64,000 nucleotides of DNA from JAFGPS01 sp964628465 (GCA_964628465.1 CAZVOA010000002.1:1-64000), one strand, 5' to 3'. Numbered from the stretch's first letter, positions 33,203 through 42,288 are shown. The notes: generated by a model from the sequence alone, not told the origin. Numbers and translations: made by a program.

Positions 33203-33276
33203 TAGCGGGGGGAGGATTCGAACCTCCGACCTCCGGGTTATGGGCCCGACGAGCTACCAGACTGCTCTACCCCGCG
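33203..33276 (-). tRNA. tRNA-fMet (CAT anticodon), initiator
   Basis: A 74-base cloverleaf folds cleanly. The anticodon CAT is at 33240-33242. Initiator marks are present: three G-C pairs in the anticodon stem (GGG/CCC), an unpaired 1-72 position, and A11-U24 in the D stem. Two bases are unusual. Position 1-72 is C-U, not the common C-A, and the base before the anticodon (position 33) is C where nearly all tRNAs have U. The T loop TTCGAAT is normal. CCA is not encoded. It has its own promoter and terminator. Confidence 0.96.
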
Positions 33277-33287
33277 GTCATTTCATC

Positions 33288-33316
33288 TTTATATCATAAA
33301 AATATTTACTTATCAA
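33288..33316 (-). promoter_or_regulatory. Promoter of the initiator tRNA
   Basis: TTGATA, a 17-base spacer and TATAAA on the minus strand, with the tRNA 5' end 12 bases past the -10 box. The spacing and both boxes fit a housekeeping sigma-70 promoter. Confidence 0.72.
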
Positions 33317-33332
33317 TAAAAACAAATTATAT

Positions 33333-33749
33333 TCATAAATATTTATGAATATGTTCTGCGATGGCCTCAATCCTGCCTTCTTCATATTTATAAGAAGGCC
33401 AGCGATTAAACACTCCATCGCCCGTTTTTCTTGGTATTATGTGAAAATGCAAATGGTCGATAACCTGACCTGCGGCTTTGCCGTTATTACACAAAACATT
33501 ATACCCATCAGCTTTCATCGCAACTATAACCGCACCAGCAATCTTACCTATACGAGAAGCTACCTTCGCTAAAAGCTCCGGCGGACACTCGTCAACCTTT
33601 TCATAATGCTGTTTGGGTATCACTAATGTATGGCCGTCACTAATTGGGCCAATATCCAAAAATGAAAGAACAATATCGTCCTCGTAAATCTTTGTAACTG
33701 GTATCTGACCAAGTACCATCTTACAGAAAAGACATTTATCTTCATTCAT
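33333..33749 (-). CDS. HIT-family nucleotide-binding protein
   Basis: A 138-residue histidine-triad protein. The triad is H99-L-H101-F-H103 in HLHFHIIPR; C6 and C9 (CLFC) form the zinc pair common in bacterial HIT proteins of the HinT type. Members hydrolyse AMP-linked phosphoramidates or related nucleotide conjugates in the cytoplasm. It lies 25 bases after rplQ and is probably the last gene of the ribosomal transcript. Confidence 0.93.
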   Translation of the reverse strand: MNEDKCLFCKMVLGQIPVTKIYEDDIVLSFLDIGPISDGHTLVIPKQHYEKVDECPPELLAKVASRIGKIAGAVIVAMKADGYNVLCNNGKAAGQVIDHLHFHIIPRKTGDGVFNRWPSYKYEEGRIEAIAEHIHKYL

Positions 33750-33774
33750 AAAAAATTCTTGATTTTCAGAATTA

Positions 33775-34350
33775 TTAATCCTGCTTTTCCTCTTGGCTTG
33801 CCTGCGATTGTTCTTCCGACTTTACTTCTGTGTTTTCTGAGGATGCTGAAAGCTCTTGCGTCTGTTTAGTATTTTCTTCTTTTCCCTTAACCGCAGCTTT
33901 CTTTGCGCGTTTTTTCTTTGGAGTCTGTTCCTGCTCTTCTTTACTTTGTTCGTTGCCAACCAACTGGAGCAGAACGAGTTGACCATTGTCACCTAATCTT
34001 TTTAAGGCAAGACGGATAATTCTTGTATAACCGCCGGGTCTGTCAAGATACCTTGGTCCAAGATCACTGAAAAGCTTACCAATTACGGTACCTTTCTTAA
34101 CTTCCACACCGTCTTCCAAAGCAACAATCTTCCTATTACCAAGCAAAGAAATAGCTCTGCGTCTTGCATTCAAATCGCCCTTCTTTGCTAATGTTATAAG
34201 TTTTTCCGCAAAGGGCTTTACTTCCTTTGCTTTTTCTATCGTTGTAGAAACTGTTTCATGCTCGAAAAGCGATGCGGCTAAATTACGTCTCATTGCCAAT
34301 CGATGTTCTTTGGTCCTGCTTAATTTTCGTCCTGCTACTCTATGACGCAT
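33775..34350 (-). CDS. rplQ: Ribosomal protein L17
   Basis: 191 residues; the family core (MRHRVAGRKLSRTKEHRLAMRRN to about residue 120) is followed by an extension of about 70 residues, first Lys-rich (PKKKRAKKAA) then Gln/Glu/Ser-rich. L17 of most bacteria stops near 120-130 residues. The start at 34350 is fixed by the conserved MRHR; a frame from 34377 adds residues foreign to the family. It sits near the peptide exit tunnel of the 50S subunit and closes the alpha operon after rpoA, as usual. Confidence 0.95.
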   Translation of the reverse strand: MRHRVAGRKLSRTKEHRLAMRRNLAASLFEHETVSTTIEKAKEVKPFAEKLITLAKKGDLNARRRAISLLGNRKIVALEDGVEVKKGTVIGKLFSDLGPRYLDRPGGYTRIIRLALKRLGDNGQLVLLQLVGNEQSKEEQEQTPKKKRAKKAAVKGKEENTKQTQELSASSENTEVKSEEQSQASQEEKQD

Positions 34351-34405
34351 ATCTAAAAAACCCTCTTGTCCGGACAACCGTTCCGGATTCTAACACAAAT
34401 ATTTA

Positions 34406-35401
34406 TCAATTTTCACTCAATGACAAGCCAATATCTGTAAGCTTTCTTTTTATTTCACGCAGAGAAGTTTTACCAAAACTTCTTATCTTCAGTAACTCAG
34501 GTTCCGACATTTTAATTAATTCGCCTACAGTTTCGATCTTTGCGGATTCAAGACAATTACTTGCCCTTACTGATAATTCCAATTCCTGAATAGGCATTGT
34601 CATTTTCTGATTTAATTCTTCATCTACGGCTTTTTCTTCGGTTTCAACTTCAGGAATTTCAGAAGCAGCCGCTGTCTGATCACCAAGTTCAAAGTACTGA
34701 ACAAAAGGATTTACGTGCTTACGCAATATTTTAGCGGCCTCAACCAATGCCATTTCCGGCAATATTGTGCCATTTGTCCATATCTCAAGGATTAACCTGT
34801 CGTAATTGGTTTTTTGGCCTACACGTGTATTTTCCGTCGTATATCGTACCCTTGTCACAGGTGAGTATAAAGCATCTATCGCAATCAGACCTATTTCCTG
34901 TTCAAATCTGTCCGCTTCTTCGATTCTTTCCGAGGCTGGTATATAACCACGACCATTTTCAACAGTCATTTCCATTTCAAAAGTGATATCTTCAGTTATT
35001 GTGGCAAGAACCAAATCTTTATTTACAACTTCAATGGAAGGATCAGCAACGATATCGCCCGCGGTAACAACACCAATTTTACTCTTTGAAACTTTCATTG
35101 TTTTTGGGCCGTTATCATTGAGTTTAACAATTAAACTTTTAATATTTAAAACAATGTCTGTTACATCCTCCAATACACCCTTTATTGAACTGAACTCGTG
35201 ATCAACACCCTTTATTCTTATGGATGTAACGCTACTGCCCTCCAGGGAGGAAAGCAATATACGCCTAAGACTATTGCCGATTGTTATACCGAAACCACGT
35301 TCAAAAGGCTCGATGAAAAAGCGGCCATATTTTTCACTCGATATGCCCATGTCTTTTTCAACACGAGTCGGCAACTCCAAACCACGCCATGTAACACGCA
35401 T
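34406..35401 (-). CDS. rpoA: RNA polymerase alpha subunit
   Basis: 331 residues. The N-terminal assembly domain (GFGITIGNSLRRILLSSLEG) and the C-terminal promoter- and regulator-binding domain (IQELELSVRASNCLESAKIETVGEL, then RSFGKTSLREIKRKL) are both complete, joined by an acidic linker. The start at 35401 (MRVTWRGLELP) has GGAG upstream; the 21-residue upstream frame is not part of the family. Standard position between rpsD and rplQ. Confidence 0.97.
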   Translation of the reverse strand: MRVTWRGLELPTRVEKDMGISSEKYGRFFIEPFERGFGITIGNSLRRILLSSLEGSSVTSIRIKGVDHEFSSIKGVLEDVTDIVLNIKSLIVKLNDNGPKTMKVSKSKIGVVTAGDIVADPSIEVVNKDLVLATITEDITFEMEMTVENGRGYIPASERIEEADRFEQEIGLIAIDALYSPVTRVRYTTENTRVGQKTNYDRLILEIWTNGTILPEMALVEAAKILRKHVNPFVQYFELGDQTAAASEIPEVETEEKAVDEELNQKMTMPIQELELSVRASNCLESAKIETVGELIKMSEPELLKIRSFGKTSLREIKRKLTDIGLSLSEN

Positions 35402-35483
35402 ATAATTCTCCAATATAATCTTGAGACGATCTGATTCAATTAAACAAATACAATTCGATCTCAACTATATAATACAAATACTA

Positions 35484-36116
35484 TTATCTTGAACAGATTT
35501 CCACAATAAATTGTTCTTCTACAGGAATCTGAATATCGTCCCTGGTCGGTAAAGCAACTACAGTAGCTTCAGAACTTTCACGAGATAACTGCAACCAGCC
35601 CTGAGTCGTATAATTTGGATTGCTCTCTAATTGTTCTTTAATCTTCTTGGAACTTCTTTCTGATTTTTTAATTGTAATCTTATCACCGATTTTTGTTGTA
35701 TAATCGCTAATATTAACTTTCCGTCCATTAACGTAAATATGACCGTGACAAATAATCTGTCTTGCGGCTTTACGTGATGGAGCGAAATTCAGTTTATAAA
35801 CAACATTATCAAGACGCATTTCAAGCAATTGAAGCAGATTTTCACCGGTATTACCCTTAATCCGTTCTGCTCTGTGGAAGCATCTCATAAACTGTCTGTC
35901 CAATATTCCGTAGTATCTTTTAATCTTCTGTTTTTCTCGTAAACGAACGCCATAGTCGCTGCTTCGGCCTTTTCTCCAGCCATGCATACCCGGACCAATA
36001 TTACGTTGCTTCTTCTCAATCGGGCATTTCGCCGTCTCACATCTCACGCCTTTAAGCATTAACTTCATACCTTCACGGCGGCATTGTTTACAAGATGAAC
36101 CTAAATAACGTCCCAT
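35484..36116 (-). CDS. rpsD: Ribosomal protein S4, zinc-binding form
   Basis: 210 residues. Four cysteines near the N-terminus (C9, C12, C26, C31) indicate the zinc-containing form of S4. The S4 RNA-binding domain is seen at LEMRLDNVVYKLNFAPSRKAARQIICHGHIYVNG. It nucleates assembly of the 30S subunit by binding the 16S 5' domain. In the alpha operon of many bacteria S4 is also the translational repressor; no leader evidence was sought here. Confidence 0.97.
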   Translation of the reverse strand: MGRYLGSSCKQCRREGMKLMLKGVRCETAKCPIEKKQRNIGPGMHGWRKGRSSDYGVRLREKQKIKRYYGILDRQFMRCFHRAERIKGNTGENLLQLLEMRLDNVVYKLNFAPSRKAARQIICHGHIYVNGRKVNISDYTTKIGDKITIKKSERSSKKIKEQLESNPNYTTQGWLQLSRESSEATVVALPTRDDIQIPVEEQFIVEICSR

Positions 36117-36156
36117 CTAATTATTCATCTCCAAATATTCTTTATATAAAAACGGG

Positions 36157-36537
36157 TTATACCCTTCTTCGTTTTGGCGGTCTACAGCCATTATGAGGCA
36201 AAGGAGTAACATCTTCTATCGAAGCTATACGTAATCCTGCCTGCTGCAAAGCCGAAATAGCGGATTCACGACCTGAACCAGGTCCTTTAACCCTAATTTC
36301 GACTTCACGAACACCATTACGCATAGCAGCACTTGCACAACGCTGTGCGGCTTTTTGGGCGGCAAAAGGTGTACTCTTACGGGAACCTTTGAAGCCTACG
36401 CAACCTGTGGAACTCGTACATACAGCGTTGCCGTCCATATCTGTTATAGTTATTAATGTATTGTTAAAAGTCGCCTTTATATGAACAATAGCACGAACAA
36501 CATTTTTTCTTACTTTTTTCTTGGTCTTTTTCGCCAT
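36157..36537 (-). CDS. rpsK: Ribosomal protein S11
   Basis: 126 residues, complete, with the family core (HIKATFNNTLITITDMDGN, GSRKSTPFAAQKAA, SIEDVTPLPHNGCRPPKRRRV). It lies on the 30S platform, where it contacts mRNA near the Shine-Dalgarno helix. The gene is in the usual rpsM-rpsK-rpsD order. Confidence 0.98.
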   Translation of the reverse strand: MAKKTKKKVRKNVVRAIVHIKATFNNTLITITDMDGNAVCTSSTGCVGFKGSRKSTPFAAQKAAQRCASAAMRNGVREVEIRVKGPGSGRESAISALQQAGLRIASIEDVTPLPHNGCRPPKRRRV

Positions 36538-36559
36538 TATTGTCTCGTATTATTTTAAA

Positions 36560-36946
36560 TTATCCTTTTGCTTCTTTTACGCCCTTCTTACCGGCAACAG
36601 TTTTCCTCGGACCTTTTCTTGTCCTTGCGTTACTCTGCGTTTGCTGGCCGCGAACTGGTAAACCTCTTCGGTGACGAAGACCTCGGTAACAACTGATATC
36701 ACGTAAACGCGCGATATTTTGAGATACCTGACGACGTAACTGACCTTCTACTAAATAACCTCGATCTATTATTTGTGTTATCTTGCTTAGCTCATCTTCT
36801 GTTAATTTATTGGCCGGCAGTTTAATATCAACACCTGCCTCATTTAATATTTTCTTAGATGTATGCTGACCAATACCAACTATATAAGTCAAAGCAATCC
36901 AGATCGATTTATCGTTGGGTATATCAACACCAACTATACGTGGCAT
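36560..36946 (-). CDS. rpsM: Ribosomal protein S13
   Basis: 128 residues: IPNDKSIWIALTYIVGIG helix-hairpin-helix start, conserved YRGLRHRRGLPVRGQQT and a basic tail. It binds the 30S head and touches the P-site tRNA and L5 across the subunit bridge. Confidence 0.98.
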   Translation of the reverse strand: MPRIVGVDIPNDKSIWIALTYIVGIGQHTSKKILNEAGVDIKLPANKLTEDELSKITQIIDRGYLVEGQLRRQVSQNIARLRDISCYRGLRHRRGLPVRGQQTQSNARTRKGPRKTVAGKKGVKEAKG

Positions 36947-37027
36947 ATTTACTCCTTGTTATAGCTAATTCTTGTTAATTTTAAGTTCAAAAATTCCATA
37001 ATCGGTAAAGTATAACATTTGACTGCA

Positions 37028-37141
37028 TCATCCTTGTCGTTGTTTATGACGAGGATTTGAACAAATTACACGTACAGTACCTCTACGGCGAACAATTTTA
37101 CAATTTTCACAAATACGTTTTACAGAACTTCTAACTTTCAT
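37028..37141 (-). CDS. rpmJ: Ribosomal protein L36
   Basis: 37 residues; ATG at 37141, TGA at 37028-37030. The sequence starts MKVRSSVKRICENCKIVRR. The zinc ribbon C-X2-C-X12-C-X4-H is intact, so this is the zinc-containing form. Usual position between infA and rpsM. Confidence 0.96.
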   Translation of the reverse strand: MKVRSSVKRICENCKIVRRRGTVRVICSNPRHKQRQG

Positions 37142-37210
37142 TATCAAACCTATTTTAATCACAATGCGATACTTTTATAGTCATTCACATGACAACCATA
37201 TAAGTAACGT

Positions 37211-37426
37211 CTAACTTCTTAATATTATTCGACCTCTTTTAAGGTCATAAGGCGACATTTCAACTGTAACCGAATCACCAGGTAAAATACGAATAAAATT
37301 CATTCTCATTTTTCCTGATACATGCGCCAAAATCTTATGGCCATTTTCAAGTTCTACATTGAACATGGCATTCGGCAAAGCTTCGGTCACTGTAGCCTGT
37401 AATCTTATTGTGTCCTTCTTTGCCAT
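37211..37426 (-). CDS. infA: Translation initiation factor IF-1
   Basis: 71 residues, an S1-like OB fold (ATVTEALPNAMFNVELENGHKILAHVSGKMRMNFIRILPGD). The start is MAKKDTIRL at 37426; a frame from 37465 adds 13 residues that do not belong to IF-1 and overlaps the end of the map gene region. It blocks the A site during initiation. Confidence 0.97.
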   Translation of the reverse strand: MAKKDTIRLQATVTEALPNAMFNVELENGHKILAHVSGKMRMNFIRILPGDSVTVEMSPYDLKRGRIILRS

Positions 37427-37467
37427 ATTTTTTTCTTTTTGACCGTGACTTATCTGATATACCATTA

Positions 37468-38250
37468 TTATTTCTTTACAGTTAATATTTCACAACCATT
37501 TTTCACTATCGCAATAGTATGTTCAAAATGAGCTGAGCATTTTTTATCTTTCGTTACCACGGTCCAACCATTTCTCAGCGTTTTTACAGCGTGTGAACCT
37601 TCATTTACCATCGGTTCAACCGCTAACACCATACCTTCTGTAAGATAAATATCGTTAGCAAGTAATTCCCTGCTTACAAAATTAGGCACTTTCGGATCTT
37701 CATGCATATTCGTGCCAATTCCATGTCCAACGAAATCTCTCACAACTGAAAAACCTGCTGATTCTGCTTTTTTCTGCATAACAGCAGCTATTTGACTCCA
37801 TTTAACACCAGGAGCCGCTTTATCTATGGCTATATCAAGAATTTGTTTTGTTATATCCATCAGCTTTTGTTTTTCTTTACTGATTTTTCCAATCGCGACA
37901 GTAATTGCCGAATCACCACAATAGCCATTGAGTCTGACACCAAAATCTATACTCAGTATATCACCTTCATTCAGTCTTACCTTATCTGAAGGTATTCCGT
38001 GAACAAGCTCTTCATTAATCGAAGCACAAATTGCTCCCGGAAAAGGTATCCTGGCCAATTGGGAACGAACACCTTTAAATAATGTTTCAGCCCCGGCCTG
38101 CTTAGCCAGTTGTATAGCCATATTGTCCAAATCAGCAGTAGTTACTCCTGGTTTTGAATTCTCTTTAAGTTTTAAAAGAACATCTGCAACAACAGCTCCT
38201 GCCTGCCGCATTAATTCTATTTCTCTTGGGCTGCGAAGCGTTATAGCCAT
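37468..38250 (-). CDS. map: Methionine aminopeptidase type I
   Basis: 260 residues, the pita-bread fold without the N-terminal zinc extension. Metal-binding motifs are visible: LSIDFGVRLNGYCGDSA (two Asp), FVGHGIGTNMHEDP (His), GMVLAVEPMVNEG (Glu) and HFEHTIAI (His/Glu end). It removes the initiator Met from nascent proteins, which fits its place between adk and infA in a translation operon. Confidence 0.97.
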   Translation of the reverse strand: MAITLRSPREIELMRQAGAVVADVLLKLKENSKPGVTTADLDNMAIQLAKQAGAETLFKGVRSQLARIPFPGAICASINEELVHGIPSDKVRLNEGDILSIDFGVRLNGYCGDSAITVAIGKISKEKQKLMDITKQILDIAIDKAAPGVKWSQIAAVMQKKAESAGFSVVRDFVGHGIGTNMHEDPKVPNFVSRELLANDIYLTEGMVLAVEPMVNEGSHAVKTLRNGWTVVTKDKKCSAHFEHTIAIVKNGCEILTVKK

Positions 38251-38291
38251 TTATTACCAAATCTTTTTTACAATTAACATGAACAACTTGT

Positions 38292-38939
38292 TTATACCTG
38301 AGAACCCAGTATTTCAAATATTTCTTCTTTTACTATTTCCGGGTCTCTATCAGAACGAAGATCATAAACATTACCGTTCTTCTTATAATAATCCACCAGC
38401 GGTTCTGTTTGCTGATGATAATTTTCCAAACGTTTTGCAACAACTTCGGCTGTATCATCGGCTCTTTGAACAAGCTTGGTGCCGTCATTATCACAAATTC
38501 CATCTTTTTTGGGTTTCATATTTTGAATATGATAAACCGCACCGCATTTTGGGCAGCTTCTTCTGCCGGTTATGCGTTTTTCGATAATACTGTCATCAAC
38601 TTCAAGATTTAAAACAAAATCAATTTTCATTCCTGCTTTTTTCATTGATTTATCAAGTTCTTTCGCCTGATTAACAGTTCTCGGGAAACCATCAAGGATA
38701 AAGCCATTGGCAGGAGCTTCTTTGATAGCTTTTGACATCATTTTAATTATCAAATCATCAGGTACAAGAGCACCGGAATCCATATAACTTTGAGCTTTCT
38801 GTCCTAATTCACTTTTTGCGGCTCTTTCCTTACGAAGAATATCACCGCTTGACATATGAAGAAGACCATACTTCTCGACAAGACTTTTACACTGGGTTCC
38901 TTTTCCTGAACCAGGAGCTCCCAACAAAACTATTCTCAT
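38292..38939 (-). CDS. adk: Adenylate kinase with zinc-binding lid
   Basis: 215 residues. The P-loop GAPGSGKGTQ is at 7-16, with the NMP-binding and DGFPRT motifs following. The LID has the CPKC and CDND pattern that binds zinc in Gram-positive and many other adenylate kinases. Its ATG overlaps the secY stop (ATGA, four bases), so the two are translationally coupled. Confidence 0.97.
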   Translation of the reverse strand: MRIVLLGAPGSGKGTQCKSLVEKYGLLHMSSGDILRKERAAKSELGQKAQSYMDSGALVPDDLIIKMMSKAIKEAPANGFILDGFPRTVNQAKELDKSMKKAGMKIDFVLNLEVDDSIIEKRITGRRSCPKCGAVYHIQNMKPKKDGICDNDGTKLVQRADDTAEVVAKRLENYHQQTEPLVDYYKKNGNVYDLRSDRDPEIVKEEIFEILGSQV

Positions 38940-40285
38940 GCGTAGGCTCCTTTAATTCTTCCAGCACTGCTGAATCCATCATAACTACGCATCAGAAGGT
39001 TTGCTTCTATTTTTTGAACCAAATCCAAAGACACACTTACGATAATCAACAAACCTGTACCGCCAAGGTAATTTGTAATATTAAGACTTACCTCAAGACC
39101 TACAGAAATTAATACTGGAATAACAGCGATTATGGCCAGAAACGCCGCACCAAAAAATGTTATCCTTACCATTACGGTTTCGAGATATTCCGCAGTTCTG
39201 CGCCCTGGTCGAAGACCGGGTATAAAACTTCCAGAATCACGAAGATTCTTAGCCATTTCTTTGGGCTGAAATTGCACTGTAACCCAAAAATACGCGAATA
39301 AAAATATTAATATGACATATAAAACATTATATATGTAACCACTATAATTAAATGCTTCCTTAAGCATTAGCAAAAAGCCGGAACCTCTAAACTTATTTAC
39401 TAAATTTTCAATCAATATAGGGGGAAACATCATGAAACTTGAAGCAAAAATAATTGGCATAACACCGCCATGATTTACTCTAAGAGGTAAATAATGTCTT
39501 TGGCCGCCATACATCCTTCTGCCTCGCATTTGTTTTGCCTGTTGAATCGGTATTCTGCGTTGTCCCTGAGTAATCAATATCGCTCCGGCGACTACAAAAA
39601 CGCTTGCCGCTAACAAAAATATAATTGTTATTGGTCCGTATTTGCCTGGATCAGGTGATAATGTAAAATCCCTGTTTATCCATATTTCTCTCATAACCCA
39701 GGGAACTCTGGAAACAATACCTGCCATAATAATTAAACTAATACCGTTTCCAATTCCATATTCATCTATTTGTTCACCAAGCCACATCAGGAAAATCGTA
39801 CCGGCCGTCATCCCAATTATACCCATAAACATGGCACGACCTTCCATGCCTTTATGAATTAAATCCTGACCACCAAGCAATTTCATAAACATCATTGCCT
39901 GAATGATACAGATTAATACCGTTAAGTATCTGGTATATTCCTGTATTTTCTTATGTCCTGTTTGCCCTTCCTGCCGTAATTTTTTCAATGAAGGAATTAC
40001 CTCACCCAACAACATCAGAATAATTGAAGCTGTAATATAAGGCATAATTCCCAAACCGAACAAACTGCTTTGATCCAGTCGTCCGCCTGTTAACATTCGC
40101 ATCATTTCAGCAGCTTTTCCAAATGCTGTATCCGCTTGATTTGCAGCTGCAATTTGCGCATCATAATTAAAACCAGGAACAGGAATATGAAAACCTATTC
40201 TGTATATAACCAGAAGCGCAATAGTAAAAAGAATCTTATTGCGAAGGTCACGTATCTTAAAAATATTTATTATAGATCCAAGCAT
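38936..40285 (-). CDS. secY: Preprotein translocase subunit SecY
   Basis: 449 residues with ten hydrophobic helices. Conserved segments: RIGFHIPVPG near the start, SSLFGLGIMPYITASIIL, and the cytoplasmic loop FRGSGFLL. It forms the channel for export and membrane insertion with SecE and SecG encoded elsewhere. Standard order rplO-secY-adk-map-infA. The large set of signal-bearing CAZymes in this window would depend on it and on Tat. Confidence 0.97.
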   Translation of the reverse strand: MLGSIINIFKIRDLRNKILFTIALLVIYRIGFHIPVPGFNYDAQIAAANQADTAFGKAAEMMRMLTGGRLDQSSLFGLGIMPYITASIILMLLGEVIPSLKKLRQEGQTGHKKIQEYTRYLTVLICIIQAMMFMKLLGGQDLIHKGMEGRAMFMGIIGMTAGTIFLMWLGEQIDEYGIGNGISLIIMAGIVSRVPWVMREIWINRDFTLSPDPGKYGPITIIFLLAASVFVVAGAILITQGQRRIPIQQAKQMRGRRMYGGQRHYLPLRVNHGGVMPIIFASSFMMFPPILIENLVNKFRGSGFLLMLKEAFNYSGYIYNVLYVILIFLFAYFWVTVQFQPKEMAKNLRDSGSFIPGLRPGRRTAEYLETVMVRITFFGAAFLAIIAVIPVLISVGLEVSLNITNYLGGTGLLIIVSVSLDLVQKIEANLLMRSYDGFSSAGRIKGAYA

Positions 40286-40325
40286 AATTCCATTCTTAAC
40301 TCATTCGGCGTAATACGCCTAACTC

Positions 40326-40781
40326 CTACCCGCTTTTCTTTATCATGTTTACAGTACCGCCGATAGCGGTAATTTTCTGCTCAGCGGATTTACTAAATTT
40401 ATGAACAGTAACCTGTAATTTTTTAGTCAGGTCTCCCTTGCCGAGAATTTTAATTGTGCTTTTATCGCTATCAATTAAACCCGCACTAATAAGCTGCTCA
40501 ATACCAATTACTGCTCCGTCTTCAAAACGTTCCAATTGGCAGATATTAACAATTTCGCAACGATCTGCAAAATTAAAATTACTGAAGCCTCGTTTCGGTA
40601 ATTTTCTGAACAGAGGTATTTGTCCACCTTCGAACAAAGAAAAGGAAGTTGAGCCAGCCCTGCTGCCTGCTCCTTTATGACCTCTTCCAGAAGTCTTGCC
40701 GTGGCCGGTGCCGATGCCTCTGCCAATTATACGACGACGTTTATGTTTACCAACAATAGATGTTATTTCGTGATTTAACAT
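40326..40781 (-). CDS. rplO: Ribosomal protein L15
   Basis: 151 residues. The Gly/Arg-rich N-terminus of the family (KRRRIIGRGIGTGHGKTSGRGHKGAGSR, cited in part) is followed by FEGGQIPLFRKLPKRGFSNF. It sits 27 bases from rpsE with no rpmD between them. Confidence 0.97.
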   Translation of the reverse strand: MLNHEITSIVGKHKRRRIIGRGIGTGHGKTSGRGHKGAGSRAGSTSFSLFEGGQIPLFRKLPKRGFSNFNFADRCEIVNICQLERFEDGAVIGIEQLISAGLIDSDKSTIKILGKGDLTKKLQVTVHKFSKSAEQKITAIGGTVNMIKKSG

Positions 40782-40808
40782 TCAAGTTACCCTATAGTTT
40801 ATAAGCAA

Positions 40809-41312
40809 TTAGCTAATTGCCACTCCTCTAAGGGATTCAACCATTTCCTTACTGCGTAATTTTAATAAGCCATCCAGTGTGGCTTTAACAACATTTTTTG
40901 CGGAAGTACTTCCATAAACTTTTGTAAGAACATCCTGCACACCTGCAAATTCTAATACCGCTCGGGCACTGGAGCCTGCGATAACCCCGGTACCGGGGCT
41001 TGCGGGTGCAATTATAATCTTCGTTGCTCCATACTTTCCCTGTACTTGATGGGGAACAGTACGACCAAACAATTCTACCTGGGTAAGATTCTTTTTCGCA
41101 TCTTTCGAGGCTTTTTCGACCGCTTGAGGAACTTCGTTGGCCTTACCATATCCAATTCCAACTGTTCCATCGTGGTCACCAACCACAACCAGAGCCGCGA
41201 AACTAAATCTTCGTCCACCTTTTACTACTTTAGAACAACGAAAAATCTTTACTACTGTATCTTCCAAAGGTTTTTCTTCTTGATCTGATAATTTAACAGG
41301 TTCTACAGCCAA
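40809..41312 (-). CDS. rpsE: Ribosomal protein S5, TTG start
   Basis: 167 residues. The family core DTVVKIFRCSKVVKGGRRFSFAALVVVGD has no Met before it in the frame, so a non-ATG start is needed. TTG at 41312 has GGAG six bases upstream and is preferred; another TTG at 41324 is too close to any Shine-Dalgarno. S5 helps keep decoding accurate and binds the 30S body. Confidence 0.96.
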   Translation of the reverse strand: MAVEPVKLSDQEEKPLEDTVVKIFRCSKVVKGGRRFSFAALVVVGDHDGTVGIGYGKANEVPQAVEKASKDAKKNLTQVELFGRTVPHQVQGKYGATKIIIAPASPGTGVIAGSSARAVLEFAGVQDVLTKVYGSTSAKNVVKATLDGLLKLRSKEMVESLRGVAIS

Positions 41313-41338
41313 TTTATTCTCCAACCTTATAAATATTA

Positions 41339-41704
41339 TTAAAAGTCTAATCCAGCTTTTCTGGCCGCCTTGGCAAGAGTTTCAATCCTGCCTTGATACT
41401 TATAACGATTCTTATCAAAACACACACGCTTTATACCAACTCCAAGGGCTTGTTTGGCAATAGTTTCACCAATAACTTCTGCCGCCTTCTTATTTCCAGT
41501 CTTTGGAATTTGTCCATTTAAAGCCTTTGATTTTGTACTCGCACAAGCAAGTGTCGCACCGACTGTATCATCGATAATCTGAACATATATATGTCTGTTT
41601 GATCTGAACACTGTCAATCGCGGCCTTTCCGGCGTTCCAAATATTTTCTTACGTGTATGTTTTTTGCGTCTTAACGCTGCTTTTTGTAATTGTTTATTAT
41701 TCAT
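41339..41704 (-). CDS. rplR: Ribosomal protein L18
   Basis: 121 residues: KKIFGTPERPRLTVFRSNRHIYVQIIDD and the FDKNRYKYQGRIETLAKAARKAGLDF end are typical. It binds 5S rRNA. Its ATG is two bases past the rplF stop and its GGAGG lies within the end of rplF, a sign of coupling. Confidence 0.98.
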   Translation of the reverse strand: MNNKQLQKAALRRKKHTRKKIFGTPERPRLTVFRSNRHIYVQIIDDTVGATLACASTKSKALNGQIPKTGNKKAAEVIGETIAKQALGVGIKRVCFDKNRYKYQGRIETLAKAARKAGLDF

Positions 41705-41706
41705 TA

Positions 41707-42288
41707 TTAAGATCCTCCCGAGGCGAATGCTTTGCCTTCTTTACGGATCACTTGTTCATCTGCGTATCTAATTCCTTTTCCTTTATAAGGTTCCGGAGGC
41801 ATTATGTTTCTTATCTCCGATGCAAGTTTTCCGAGTATAGCTTTATTTATTGAAGAAAGAGTAAATTTAGCAGGTACATCGTTACCTCTTGTAGCCGCTA
41901 CTTCAACTTTTACTTTTACTTCTACCGGAACCGTTACTTCAACAGGATGACTATAGCCTACCTGAACGATAAGCTTATTGCCCTGTTCCTTGAGATTGTA
42001 ACCGGTACCATATATTTCCATTTTTCTTTCGAACCCCTTACTTACGCCGGTAATCATGTTGGCAATTAAAGCACGTGTTGTTCCATGCATTTGCCTTCCC
42101 GTGCGGTTTTCAGGATCTTCATTCACAACGACTATTCGTTTGTTCGAATCTTCAACATTCACTTTAATAAGCGGATGGCATTCCAAACTCATGTTGCCTA
42201 AAGCTCCAGTGACTTTAATAACAGAGCCACTTAGCTCGACTTTCACACCCGCAGGTATTTCTATAGGTTTATTTCCAATACGACTCAT
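41707..42288 (-). CDS. rplF: Ribosomal protein L6
   Basis: 193 residues, a little longer than the usual 175-180. It starts MSRIGNKPIEIPAGVKVEL and contains the C-terminal L6 signature region (MPPEPYKGKGIRYADE). The start at 42288 is fixed by that N-terminus and overlaps the rpsH stop by one base (TAATG). An upstream frame of 16 residues from 42336 is inside rpsH and not part of L6. Confidence 0.97.
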   Translation of the reverse strand: MSRIGNKPIEIPAGVKVELSGSVIKVTGALGNMSLECHPLIKVNVEDSNKRIVVVNEDPENRTGRQMHGTTRALIANMITGVSKGFERKMEIYGTGYNLKEQGNKLIVQVGYSHPVEVTVPVEVKVKVEVAATRGNDVPAKFTLSSINKAILGKLASEIRNIMPPEPYKGKGIRYADEQVIRKEGKAFASGGS

